Positions 46,588 to 58,300 of a stretch of 64,000 nt of DNA are shown piece by piece; positions within the stretch are counted from its first letter, which is position 1, and each line of letters opens with the position of its first letter. Under the pieces are notes generated by a model that saw only the letters and a list, made by a program, of their open reading frames with translations, was not told the origin of the DNA and made no database searches. The stretch lies in contig CM054145.1 in the NCBI GenBank assembly GCA_028751875.1, positions 7,335,585-7,399,584 on the forward strand, written 5' to 3'. This DNA is from Rapana venosa. Its lineage: Eukaryota > Mollusca > Gastropoda > Neogastropoda > Muricidae. Both the position numbers and the translations under genes were made by a program.

Positions 46588-46590
<3 letters not shown>
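46384..46590 (-). repeat. SINE A, reversed, AATAAA-type tail
   Basis: TTCTTTTATTTCGAGGATAA at the left, ACACAATGGCCTACTCTTCC in the middle and GGTTTATAGTCTC at the right, bordered by GA tracts. Confidence 0.82.
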
Positions 46591-46623
<33 letters not shown>

Positions 46624-46989
46624 AACCCAACCCAATCCAATCCAGTCCAATCTTGTTTATAGCCCTGCTGACCACAGAGGCCAGAGGCCGCAGAAGACAG
46701 AGATAAGGCGCAAGACAGAGAGCTGTACAGAAAACAAAACTGTTTTATTGACACGAAAATAACACCATAACTTTTCTTTTCACATACATTAAGTCAAGGA
46801 AAAGGACTCAGTATGAATCAGTATCGCCTGTATAGTAAGCACACATTAGTATGCTCCAGATAACTGCCTACAGGTCAAGGTAAAATAGACCACTACACAT
46901 ATTCAACCTCAAAGTTCACGTACTGTTATTCTACTGTAGACCCCTTGGCAAGTCTATCTAATCAATTTACCTTCACCCTCTAAGTGGAA

Positions 46990-49090
46990 TTCTTTTGTTG
47001 ACTGCCCTATATTGTTCTGCTCTTTCTTTTGTTTCATTTTTCTTTTTCTTCAACTCTCTAGCTTGTCGCATAGTTGTAGGATGTTAGGTGTGACCCATGG
47101 TTTTTTGACTGGTCCGTGTTTGCCAAGAAGCTCGCTTGCTGTTTCAGTCACTGCTGTATTGAAACTATTCGTCAGTGTATCTATGTCTGAGTCTATCACA
47201 GTGAGTGCTGCAAACTTTCCACCTATCCTTGCTTGAAAAATTTCTAATACCTCTGGGTCCTTCAGCTTCTCGAGGTCAAAAGAGAAATGGATCGGTGAAC
47301 AATGCCAAGACATTGAAGAGAACATCAAGAAAAACAATAGCAAGAAAGCATATCAGCTGGTGAAAGACCTGACTAGCACAAAACAGGGAAAAGGTTTAAC
47401 AATCCAAGACAAAAATGGGAAGTGTCTCACTAACGACCAGGATATTCTGAACAGATGGACAGAATACTGCTCCGACCTGTATAACTATACAACCGCAGGA
47501 GATCCAAAAAGTCCTTAATGTACCCGCAAGCAAAGACACAGACAGTCCCCCTATCCCCCAAAGAAAAATGGAAACCAGCAGTGGGACGTGAAAAAGGGGG
47601 AAGTCACAGGGGCTGACAACATTCCAGCTGAGTTGGTTCAAGCTGGAGGGGAAGCCATGACCCAGCGCCCAAACTAAGAATCTGCAACAAGATCTGGCAG
47701 ACAAAAAAATGGCCAACACCTGGACACAGTCACTCATCATCACCCTCCCCAAGAAAGGAATCTACAACAATGCCATAATTTACCGCACAATCAGCCTCAT
47801 ATGCCACCCAAGCAAGTCATGCTGCAGATAATATTGAATAGACTAAAGCCACAACAGAGACCATCATTGCTGGGGAACAAGGGGTTTTCAGAGCAGGGCG
47901 CAGCACAACAGAACAGATATTCAACCTCAGAATACTATGTGAGCGGTACCTTCAACATCAACAAGACCTTTACCACGTATTTATCGATTTTAAGAAGGCA
48001 TTTGACGAGTGTGGCATGCGCTTTGTGGGCAACCATGAATTTGTACAGCATCAATGCAAACCTGATCAGAGTCATCAAAAGCTGTTACAGCGAGGCCACC
48101 AGTGCAGTGTACTACAACAACAACATTGGAGAATGGTTTCGAACAACAGTTGGAGTAAGGCAAGGGCTTTCTACTCTCAAACCCACTCTTTTCAACATCT
48201 TCCTTGAGAGAATCATGGGTGATGCACTGGAACATCTTGAAGGGTCAGTCAGCATTGGTGGCAGAACGATCACAAACCTCCCCTTCGCAGATGACATTGA
48301 AGGAATAGCAGGATCAGAAAAAAAGCTTGCCAGCCTAACAGAACACTTGAATAAGGCCTCCAAAACATAAAGCATGGAAATCAGTGCAGAGAAGGACCAA
48401 ACTGATGACTATTAACACCAACGGCATTAGCATGATATCAGGGTTAATGACCAGAAGCTGGAAAACAGTTCAAAGCTTCAAGTACCTGGGAGCCATTTTT
48501 ATAAAACCAGGGATCCAAGCCAGAAGTAGCAAAGCAGGGCTGCACAGACAATAACAGCACTGTCAAAACTAAACACCATCTGGAGAGATAAAAATATCTC
48601 ACTTATCTCCAAGATCAGACTAAAGCGTCCCTTGTCTATCCATATTTTCTGTATGCCTGTGAATCAGGACCCTGACTGCAGATTTGGAGAGAAGAGTGCA
48701 GGCGGTGGAGATGAGATTTCTTTCGGAGACTCCTTGGGATCTCCTACAAAAACCCCATAAGCAACGAAAGCGTGCATAACAGAATCCAGCAAACCCTTGG
48801 ACCCTAGAGAACCTTCTAAAAGATCGTGAAAAAAGCGTAAACTTAAAAGGTATGGGCATGTCACAAGATCCAAAGGACTTTCAAAGACAGTTTTACAGGC
48901 ACGTCCAAGGAGGAAGAAGAAGAGGCAGACCAAGGAAGAGCTGGGAGGATAACATCAGCGAACAGGCAGGCCTAGAACTCAACAAAACCCTGAGAAAGGC
49001 AGAACAGAGAGAGGAATGGAGGGAACTGGTTGTTGAGTCTTTGAGGGTGCCCCCACGGTCGTCAGACTACGGGACAGATAGATAGATAGA
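46990..49090 (+). mobile_element. LINE with inverted 5' part (twin-primed), target-site duplication and (GATA)n tail
   Basis: Flanked by TCTAAGTGGAA at 46979-46989 and 49091-49101. 46990-47280 is on the minus strand and encodes the endonuclease-RT linker (DLEKLKDPEVLEIFQARIGG, KKPWVTPNILQLCDKL). From 47283 the plus strand carries the following segment (EQCQDIEENIKKNN type), then RT: GRSTTEQIFNLRILCERY, YHVFIDFKKAFD, TTVGVRQG, FADDIEGIAG, and the C-terminal [15 protein letters not shown] through SSDYGTDR. Stops and frameshifts throughout. The structure fits twin priming. The same family made the 164-bp insertion at 2348-2511. Confidence 0.9.
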
Positions 49091-49153
49091 TCTAAGTGGA
49101 AGGACACTACACAATGTCAAAGTTCGTGTAATGTTATTCTAACTATAAAAAGG

Positions 49154-49795
49154 GAAAGGTGTCCCATAACCTATGTGGTCGTAGGGGAGCGAGGCATCAG
49201 AGACCTCAAGTTCTCAAGGGGCCAGCATTTTGAGGGCGGCGCCCATCTCCTCTCCCTCGCTACTTTACCTACTTTACCTTCCCTAACCCTAAAGAGGGCA
49301 GGTACCTATTTACAGCTGGGTGAACTGGGGGACTGTACTGAAGCCAAGGCACGCAAACGGACACCCATCCAACTGGTAAGAAGGAAGGTGGCAGGATGGT
49401 TAAGATGTTTGCCTGCCAACAAGTAAACCGTGAGGTTGTGGGTTCGATTCCCAACCTTGCCCTTTCTTCCCAGTTTGACCAAAAAAATCGAACTGAATGT
49501 CAAAGTCCTTCGGATGAGACTATAAACCGAGGCCCCGTGTTCGAACGCACGCAGAACATCTTGCGCACACGTTAAATCCTGTTTCGCTTTTCGAAAGAGT
49601 AGGCCATTGTGTGCCGGTGGAAACAGATGACAAAATTTACAAAACCGCATACACAGGGGGACTGGAAGTAAAAAAGCACATGAGTGCTTATTCCATTATC
49701 CTCGATATAAAAGAATAAATAATAAATAAATAAACCATGCTAGATGCTGCTTAACTTTGGCTGGGGGAAAGCAAGCACAGAGCTATCCCGTCCCC
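49154..49795 (-). repeat. SINE B interrupted by a SINE A
   Basis: SINE B occupies 49154-49380 and resumes at 49735-49795 (GCTGCTTAACTTTGGCTGGG, TATCCCGTCCCC). Removing 49381-49734 restores the continuous B sequence seen at 57.2 and 60.0 kb. Confidence 0.88.
49381..49734 (+). repeat. SINE A, complete, head 1, AATAAA-type tail
   Basis: Reference copy: AAGGTGGCAGGATGGTTAAG (box-A region), GGGTTCGATTCCC at 49440-49452 (box B), body, and an AAAAGAATAAATAATAAA end. Confidence 0.9.
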
Positions 49796-49936
49796 TATAG
49801 ACTTGCAAATTAGCAAGTTCATCTAATCGATTCATGTTCAGTCACTATTCAAGAGGAAGAGGGACATGATTATGAACCCATAACAACAACCATGATAGGT
49901 TATCTGATAGCTTGGCACGCTTGTTCACTGTATAGG

Positions 49937-50285
49937 AGGACGGGATAGCTTGGTGGTTAGAGCGATGCGCATTGCCTTCCTGATCTGCTGACCCGGATTT
50001 GAATCTCGTTCAAGAGGATTTTTCCTCTGGAGTTAACATCAGTGCCGACTCCACTCCCCTCAAAAGTCCTTGGGATGAGACTAAACCGAAGTCCCAAGTG
50101 TGAATGCACGCAGAACATCTTGCGCACACGTGAAGCCCGTTCCGGCTTTTCATAAGACCATTGTGTGCCGGTGGGAATAGATGACAACATTTACAAAACT
50201 AAATACATATGGGGTCAGGATGTAAAAATGCACATGAGTTTCCATTATCTTCGAGCTAAAAGATTAAAAATGAATAAATAAATAA
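49937..50285 (+). repeat. SINE A, complete, head 2
   Basis: Starts ACGGGATAGCTTGGTGGTTA, box-B-like GGATTTGAATCTC, then the same body as the head-1 copy from AAAGTCCTTGGGATGAGAC onward. Confidence 0.88.
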
Positions 50286-50334
50286 ATCTAGATTCAGTAC
50301 TTTAATCTTTTTTTCGTCTAATTTTATTATTATT

Positions 50335-50695
50335 TCGAAGATACTGGAATAAACATTCATCAGCTTTATTTTAAACAAACTTTTTTTTACATCCAGTCCA
50401 TGTGTGCATGCGATTTGGTCAATTTTGTCATCCATTCCACACCCGCACAGGCAATCTTCCAAAAAGGGGAAGAGGTTTTAACGTGTGCGCAAAGATGATC
50501 TACGTGCATGCATTCACACACAGGACCTGGGTTTATAGTCTCATCCGAAGGACTTTCAGGAAAGTGGAGTGAGTAGCCTAAAAACTGATGTTAACTCCAT
50601 GGGGACAATCCTGGGCTCAAACCCGGGCCGTCAGATCGCAAGTGCAGTGTTCTAACCACCAGGCCATCCCATCCTCCCCCATCTGTACAATCTAA
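50335..50695 (-). repeat. SINE A, reversed, head-2 type
   Basis: ATCCAGTCCATGTGTGCATG at the left, GGGCTCAAACCCGGGCCGTC and CACCAGGCCATCCCATCC at the right. Confidence 0.82.
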
Positions 50696-50724
50696 GAAGG
50701 GGGTGGAATAGCCAAGCGGTTAGA

Positions 50725-50905
50725 ATGTTGAACTCCTGATATGATGGACTATGCTATAGCCAAGTGGTTTGACTTCCATGAAGTCGTTGGTTCAAATCTC
50801 GGTGGCATCTGGTGAATCAAGGGTGGGGATTTTTACGATCTTCAAGGTCAACTTCAAGTGCAGACCTGCCACTGTCTTCATTCCATCCATGTATCCACAC
50901 ATAAT
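50725..50905 (+). repeat. SINE D fragment
   Basis: GGTTCAAATCTCGGTGGCAT, then GGTGGGGATTTTTACGATCT and TTCAAGTGCAGACCTGCC. Confidence 0.75.
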
Positions 50906-51052
50906 GGTAGAGGTGTCCCATAACCTATGTGGTCGTAGGGGAGCGAGGCGTCAGAGACCTCACTTCTCTAGGGCCAGCATATTGAGGGCGGCGCCCATCT
51001 CCTTCTCCCTCGCTACTTTATCTTCCCTGACCCTAAAGAGGCAGGTACCCAT
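50905..51052 (-). repeat. SINE B, truncated
   Basis: Only the body half (GTCCCATAACCTATGTGGTC through GGCAGGTACCCATTGACA); the 5S-like and head parts are absent. Confidence 0.75.
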
Positions 51053-51837
51053 TGACACACATGCAGAAGATCAAACATAGAGGTAATATTTTTTCTTGGT
51101 GTTACCCTGTCTTCTGTGATGTTCCTGTCCTGCTGTTCCCATGCCGCTCATTTCAATCTCTCTGCCCAGCCCCAGCCAAACTCAGATTTCTTACCTCACA
51201 TTCTGAGGGTCGGAAGTCCACAGGGAACCCATCAACGTCTGGCCATTGTATGACCACCAGCCAGAGGAGCCCTGCAGTCCAGCTGAATCACTTTGGTGGT
51301 GATCAGTGGTGCCTGTTCTGAGCTAACATACGCTGGACTCCACCTACTAAGCCCTCTACTGACGACAGTATTAGCTCAGTCACGGAGCCAGACTGAGTGA
51401 GTTGCCCACCCGGGGTGGTGATCACCACAACGTCCCTCCAACCACTTTTCCCCATGAACCTCACAAAAACACACTTGTCACGATTTTTTATATACAAATC
51501 TTTTATTCAATACCAAAGACAAATTATCCTCTAAAAAAAAAAATTCTTACTTTCATATTTATCTTCTTTACAATAATGAATGAGCGAAGTCCCTTTTTCT
51601 TTCTCTCAGAACACATCATCATATGATAGATATCGTTCATCATATCATACATTACATTTTACACTTGCAACAATCAATAACACACACACTTGAACAAAAT
51701 ATCACAGATGTATATCAACACATTATGTTCAGCAGATATGTCAGCAAGCAATAAGAAGAGATAATGATTAGTGTATCAACACCTATACTTAAATAGCATA
51801 CTGAGAAATGTGATTGGAATGATATAAACAAATAATC
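51053..51837. other. No gene seen
   Basis: Contains a possible minus-strand poly(A) signal for KIF25 (AATAAA complement at 51502-51507). Other frames are short. Confidence 0.45.
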
Positions 51838-52080
51838 ACAGACCCTACAGCCGAGTGGTTAAGACTATGACTTCAATCCCATGGGTCCATGAAGTCGCAG
51901 GTTTGAATCTCAGCAGCAGCATCTCATAAATTAAAGGGGAGGGGGGTGTTTATGATCTGCCATGTCAATTTCAAGTGCAGACCTGCCAGTGCCTTGATTC
52001 TCTTCGTATATACACAGCTGTAGAAGATTGAATATAGATCCAATAATTCATATGTCAGCATTCTGTGGGTTACAGGAATA
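51838..52080 (+). repeat. SINE D, complete head
   Basis: The head ACAGCCGAGTGGTTAAGACT and GCAGGTTTGAATCTC resembles a Ser/Leu tRNA (GCCGAGTGGTTAAG, box B). The body follows with TTCAAGTGCAGACCTGCC. Confidence 0.82.
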
Positions 52081-52742
52081 TACCCAGCATGCATCCTGTA
52101 TAAAAGATGAGCTACTCTGAAGTTGGAACGTGTCAGCTGAGGCCAGCAGGCAGACCTCCTTCAAAGTTACAAGCACAGGAGAAGACGAGGCACTACACAC
52201 CCCACCCCAGCCGGTAAGGGAACACAGAGAGAGAGAGGATTTTAGTCTCCCTCACCATCCTGTTACATAAAAATCAGATCTAAGTGGTCAAAGCATGAAT
52301 ACAAAAAACCTCAAGTCCCCAGCCCCAGTTCTTATTATCTTAAATACTTTTTTTTGCAATGGCTGGGAGATTCAAATGCAGGGCTGATTTGTAATATCCA
52401 AAAAGAAAAAGGAAACAAAACACTCAAATAATGATAGTTCTGTTGATTGTCAATCAGTTGTCAGTCAGTCAGTTGTCTCCATTGCATACTATCAACAGTA
52501 AGAGCTTAACGGAAGCACAACACATTTTTGCTCATATGACAGACAACAGTAGCTGCTGTCTCAGCATTTGACACAGAAGAAGAAGAAACACACAACAACA
52601 TAATAGATACAGTGCAATTCAACACAATACACTACATTCACTCCAATCCACTCTGTTCCAATCAAAGATGACACACCGTTGATCAGTGGTCTTGCAATAA
52701 AGTGCACACATTTTTGGGGGGTGGGTTAGTTTTTGTTTCTCG
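52081..52742. other. No gene confirmed; TATA-like box and donor
   Basis: TATAAAAG near 52109 is followed about 100 bases later by CCGGTAAGGG, a good splice-donor context. No downstream exon found. Confidence 0.25.
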
Positions 52743-53115
52743 GCTAGAGCTTTTGAGTTTCACCAAATGGTGAGATTTTGCGTATGCGACCATTTACCCA
52801 CCATTTAGGTAGTCACATTCTGACTCCGGGTGTCTAAACCTAACACCTGTCTGCATGTGGTGGTTTTTTTTAAAAATTGTCATCCATTCTTACTGGCACA
52901 CGGTGGTCTACTCTTCAGAAAGGCAGAGCAAGTTTTAACGTGTTCACACATGGTACGTCAATGTATAGTCTCAAAGACTTTCAGGGGAGCGGAGCCAGCA
53001 CCGATGTTAACTGCAGGGGGAAAGATCCCCTGGAACAGGTGCCTCAGTGGTGGCTTGAACCCAGGCAATCAGATCATGAGAGCAAGATTCTAACCACTAG
53101 ACTATACTTCCCGCA
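52743..53115 (-). repeat. SINE A with module C tail, reversed
   Basis: Module C at 52743-52845 (CACCAAATGGTGAGATTTTG), then A body and a reversed head-2 type (GGCTTGAACCCAGGCAATCA). Confidence 0.78.
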
Positions 53116-53291
53116 CCCCCACCCACCCAATGCAACGCAACACAAAACAATACAACACGACATAATGGCAGTGTTTGATATGATGAATGTTAGCAGTCAG
53201 ATCTCTGTACGTAATCATTCAAACAAAAACATCCCTTCTCCAGTCACCTTGTCCATTTCTCTGCACACACACACCAAAAAAACAAACAAAC

Positions 53292-53506
53292 TCATCGCGA
53301 TGGACTGGCAGCAGAACTCGCCCGACGGTGCTGGGAACTCTGGGAAGAGCCCTCCACCTTCTCGGCAGAGGACGGCAAGCGTCGTTTGGTGGGACCTCTC
53401 TGCACCTGCCTGGCCCGCTGTCCGAACCCCAGACACTGCAGGGACTCCGTGATGTACCGCTGGGCCGGAGAGACGCAGAGCAACACCAGCAACTTGGCGT
53501 CTCCAC
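53292..53506 (-). CDS. KIF25: KIF25 terminal exon
   Basis: Acceptor CACCTCAG. Reads [32 protein letters not shown], then a basic Ser/Gln-rich tail of about 30 residues to TGA at 53292-53294. On the minus strand an AATAAA (TTTATT at 51502-51507) about 1.8 kb downstream is a possible, unproven poly(A) signal. Confidence 0.9.
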
Positions 53507-55295
53507 CTGAGGTGAGAGGACATTGACAGTCTTCGTCGTTTTTTCTGTTGGTTCTTTGGCTAGAGCTGTGAGGTTCACTAATGGTGAGGTTTTGTGTATG
53601 CGACCCGTTTTTGCCCACCATGAAGGTAGCCGGATTCTGAATTCGGGGATGTATGTTGGGTATGTTTGTGTTTTTGTAACCCACTGAATGGTGACATGAG
53701 TTACAGGATCTTAAACATACATGTTTGATCTTCTGCATGTGTGTATGACTTGACTTGACTTATGCCTCTTGGTTCTTTGCATGTGTAAATAAATGAAAGG
53801 AATTAAGGCACAGGTAGGTCTGCACTTGGAGTTAACCTGGGAGACTGTAAAAATCCCCACCCTTAATTTGCCAGATGCTACCGAGATTCGAACCCATGAC
53901 TTCATGGACCCATGGGCTTGAACAAGCAACTGATACCCCCTAACTCCCCTCTCCCTAAAAAAAAAATCCCTAACAAAGACAACACACTTTACTTTTGATA
54001 TGTAAAGCCCTCACCCAAACAAAAAAATCCAAAGAAACATAAACAAGCTATTAACCACTAGACTGCCTTACCCCGGAAATTTTCCGGGGCTAAACGTGCA
54101 CCCTATACGCCAACAACCCGTAAAATTTCCGGGGTGACGAACCGAAGTAAACAAGCCTGCTTCCTTGACTACAGTTAAAGGGAAAGAACTCCAAACTTAA
54201 TGGAGGTCACTCTCCTGTTGCTTGGCAACATTCAGCTGCAAAAACCGTAGCAAAAACGATCGTTTTTTAGCTCGTATTTTGTGTTTTTATGCATGACTGT
54301 TTTGGAAGTTCGTGTTCAAAATGGCTGACACTTCTTGTTGAAGGCATAAATAACTTGAAACAGCTGTAAAATTGGCAAATAAAACTGTAGATTTACCTAA
54401 CAGTGATGAAAACGATTGTGTATGAATCAGCTGATCGTGCATTTAAAAAAAAAAGAATGAGATTTGGCCTAGACTTATGTTTGACGTTATTGAGATCGGG
54501 AGTACTCAGAATGACAGTGGTGATAAAGAAATCGTATTTTTGGTCAATTTTTTACATTTTAAATATATTTTCGCAGTGAAATAGCATGCTAACTAATTTG
54601 AGTTTGCCTCGAAGTAATCTACGATATATATACTGTCATTAGGCAGACTATCAGGAATATTCATGTGGTAGTTTCTGAGTAAGAGGGATATGAACATAGC
54701 AGTGGTACATAAGAATTTTATTCCCCGGCATATAGGGTGCACTTGCACTGGGCAGTTAAGAGGTTAACAAAATGAAAAAATAATACCCAAAACAAGAAAC
54801 ACAGCAAAATACAATGTAACACAATCTAATCTAATGCAACACAGTACAAAAACCAATGTAATGCAATCTAATATAATGTAACACAATGCAAAGTAAGATA
54901 CTGCAGTCTAATGTAATGTAATGTAGTACAAAGCAGTGTAATGCCATCCAATGCAAAGCAATGTAATGCAATTCAACATAATGTAACACAATGCAGGTGT
55001 AACATAAGAAGTGTACAAACCAATAGAGTCCTGCAGGAAATGGGTGAGGCGACTGTTGCGGTAGGGGACATGGCCTCTGTGTTCAGCCAACGCCCCAAGG
55101 ACGTCGGCCAGAGCTGACAGGCTTTTGTTGATGTAGGAGGCTTCTCTCAAGGCGACCCCCTTCACTCCAGACATCCCTAACACAAACAAACGAATAAAGA
55201 AATACTAGACTGTCCCATACTCAGGAGAGATGGATAAAACAAGAGAGAAAGAACAAAGCATGGGAAAAAGCAACAGAGAGAAATAAGAAAAACGG

Positions 55296-55338
<43 letters not shown>

Positions 55339-58300
55339 AAGTCCATTTGATATGTTTACCAAACATATATCCAAAAATGTCAAAGTCAAAATTCTTTATT
55401 CCAGAAAAAACCAACATGGAATACATGGAAATGCATACACAAAAACTATCTAAATCACTGTAAGCAATCGAGGTTGCCATCATCTTGCCACAGAATGATC
55501 ACTCTCGAAAATAGGAAACAACACCCGCAACAACAACAACACACACGCACGCACGCATGCACACACACACACACACCAGCAACAACAACAATGGATAAAA
55601 TAATATCCATATGCAAAACATAAACAATTTCAACAAATCAAAATTAATTTTGCTACTTAAATACAGCTTAAGATGGTTCTTATAAACTATGCCAGGTTTA
55701 AGAGTACTTTTAGGAGCTTTATTAAACAGTGCATAAAACTTTATGACATTGAGCTTTCTGTAATAATTTGTTTTTAGAAACTGTTTCCTACCTTCCAGAA
55801 AATATGGGCATTTGAGAATATAGTGAAATTCGTCACCCATTTCCTTCTGGTTGCATCTTCTACATAATCTTTCTTTTCTTTCAATGCCCCTAAATCTGCC
55901 TTCTTAGACTAGTCATTTGTGATTTTAATGTTCTGAATTTCATTAAATGGACTCTCAAATCAACTGGAAGTAATAGTAATATAGTTTTTTAAAACAAAAA
56001 CTTTCTTTGTATAACGGATTCTCAAATAAACTAGAAGTAATAGAAATATATTTTTCCAAACAAAATTTTTTTTGTATAACCGATAATTTTGACGAATTTC
56101 AGCCTTCCACTTTTATATAATCATACCGGTCTTACAGTCTCAGCTTTCTTTGTGGGCTGCGGGGGTCATGTGTGTGCCTGTGCTGGCCTCTCTGTTGCTT
56201 TTTCAAACCTGTACAATTTTTAGGGTGGCCCAAGGAGCTCAAATGGGATGACTTGCAACCATAGGCCCTAAATTGGATAACTCTGCTGGGACTTTAACAT
56301 AACCTCAAACCCAAAAAAGTCTAGGCTTTACTTCAGATTTGAACTTTTCATAGCTTAGACGTGCACCACTTAGAATCAATAAACCTCCCCCCCCCCTCCT
56401 CCCCCACCCCACCCCTACCCTCCTTCCCCCAACCTCACCCACACACTCGCTGCCCGCCAGGTCGACCAGCTGCAGCTTGGTGCGGACAGTGGGGGCAGGG
56501 GTTGTGGGGGTGGCTGTCTGCTGTAGGGCCACCTGCATCTGCTCCCCTGACCAGGTCTGTGCGTGGGTCAGTGTGGAGGACCCCCGCCCCTTCTTCAGAC
56601 CTGCAAACAAGGAAGGTGGCTGGATGGTTATTAAGACGTTTGCCAGCTTAACACATAAACCCGTGAGGTTCTGGGTTCCATTCCCAGTCTTGTGCCCTCT
56701 CTTCCCAGTTTGGCGAGGAAAACAAATTGAACTGAATGTCCAAAGTATTTTGGATGAGATTGTAAATTGAGGCCCTGTGTGCCAATGCACGCAGAATGTC
56801 TTGTGTGCATGTTAAAAACTTGTTCCGTCTTTCGGGAAAGTAGGCCATTTCGTGCTGGTAGGTACGGATGAGAAAACTGTAAAAAGAAAAAACGCATACA
56901 CATGGGTGTTTAGACACCATCCCCAAAGTTGGAATGCAGCTGCCTAAATGGTGGGGAAAAAACGGTTGCATATGCAAAAATGTCACCAATGGTGAACCTC
57001 GCAGCTCTAGCTAAGGAACAAACAACCCCCCCCCCCCAAAAAAATATTTCCCCCACCAAAAAAGGCAACCAAAAAGTTACCCCATCATGTGAGCATTATG
57101 TGTGAGTACAAAATGGGTGTCCATACATATATGTGTACATATACCCTCTGTGTATACACTGTGTGCACGCATATATACATACATAAACAAATGTGTAAAG
57201 CTACATGTACATGCATTAAAAGGTAAAGGTACAGATGTTCCCATAACCTATGTGACTGTAGGGGAGCAAAGCATCAGAGACCTCAGCTTTTCCAGCAGCC
57301 AGCATATTGAGAGCAGCGCCCATCTCCTCTCCCTTGCTGCTTTACCTTCCCTGACCCTAAAGAGGGCAGGTACCCATTGACAGCTGGGTGAACTGGAGGA
57401 ACTGTACTGAAGCCAAGGCATGCAAACAGTCACCCATCCACTTGATAACCACACTCAAAGCTGCTTAACCTTAGCTTGAGGAAAGAGTGCTCTGACCACT
57501 GAGCTATCCCGTCCCCTTGCATTAGCTGACTACAAACTCTAACATAGATATTTCATCATCTCAAAAAAGAAAAGAAATTCATCGACACGTGTGACAAAAC
57601 GCTGTTTAACGCACCATCAGCATTCAAAGCCTCGACGGAAGGGGCTCGCGGCAGAGAGAAGAAACTGGGAGCTTGGGAAATGACTGTGAGGGTCACCACG
57701 AGATGCGAGCGACTGGAGTGTTCGTGGACCATGGTGGCCGACTCCCTGCGTGTGCGAAGACCATGCTGGACCAGACACATCACGTTGTACACTGTGTCTA
57801 CCGGCCTGTGGAGCACAACAACAAACATCACAAACTGTCCATGATGGGATAGCCTGGTGGTTAGAGTGATGTGCTCGTGATCTGCTGACCCAGGTTTGAA
57901 TCTCATTCAAGAGGATTTTTTTCCTCTGGAGTTGACATCAGTGCTGACTCCACTCCCCCCCAAAGTCCTTCGGATGAGACTATAAACCGAGGTCCCATGT
58001 GCAAATGCATGCGGAACATCTTGTGCACATGTTAAAACTCATTCTGCATTTTGGAAGAGTAGGCCATTGAGTGCCGGTGAGAACAGATGACAAAATTGAC
58101 TAAACTGAAATTGACAAAACTGCATACACATGGGAACTGGATGTAAAAAAGCACATGAGTGCTTTTTCAATTATCCTCAAAATAAAAGACTAAAATTTTG
58201 TTTAAAATGTTTCTTCTTCATCATCAAATGCTCAGACAGAAACTTGTGTCTGTCATATGAGTGAAAATGTGTTGGAGTGCAGGTTAAAATGTTTGATTTC

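Noticed and set aside
49381..49460. Functional tRNA gene
   Set aside because: Box A and B are present, but the segment does not fold as a complete cloverleaf by eye and is the head of a repeated SINE.
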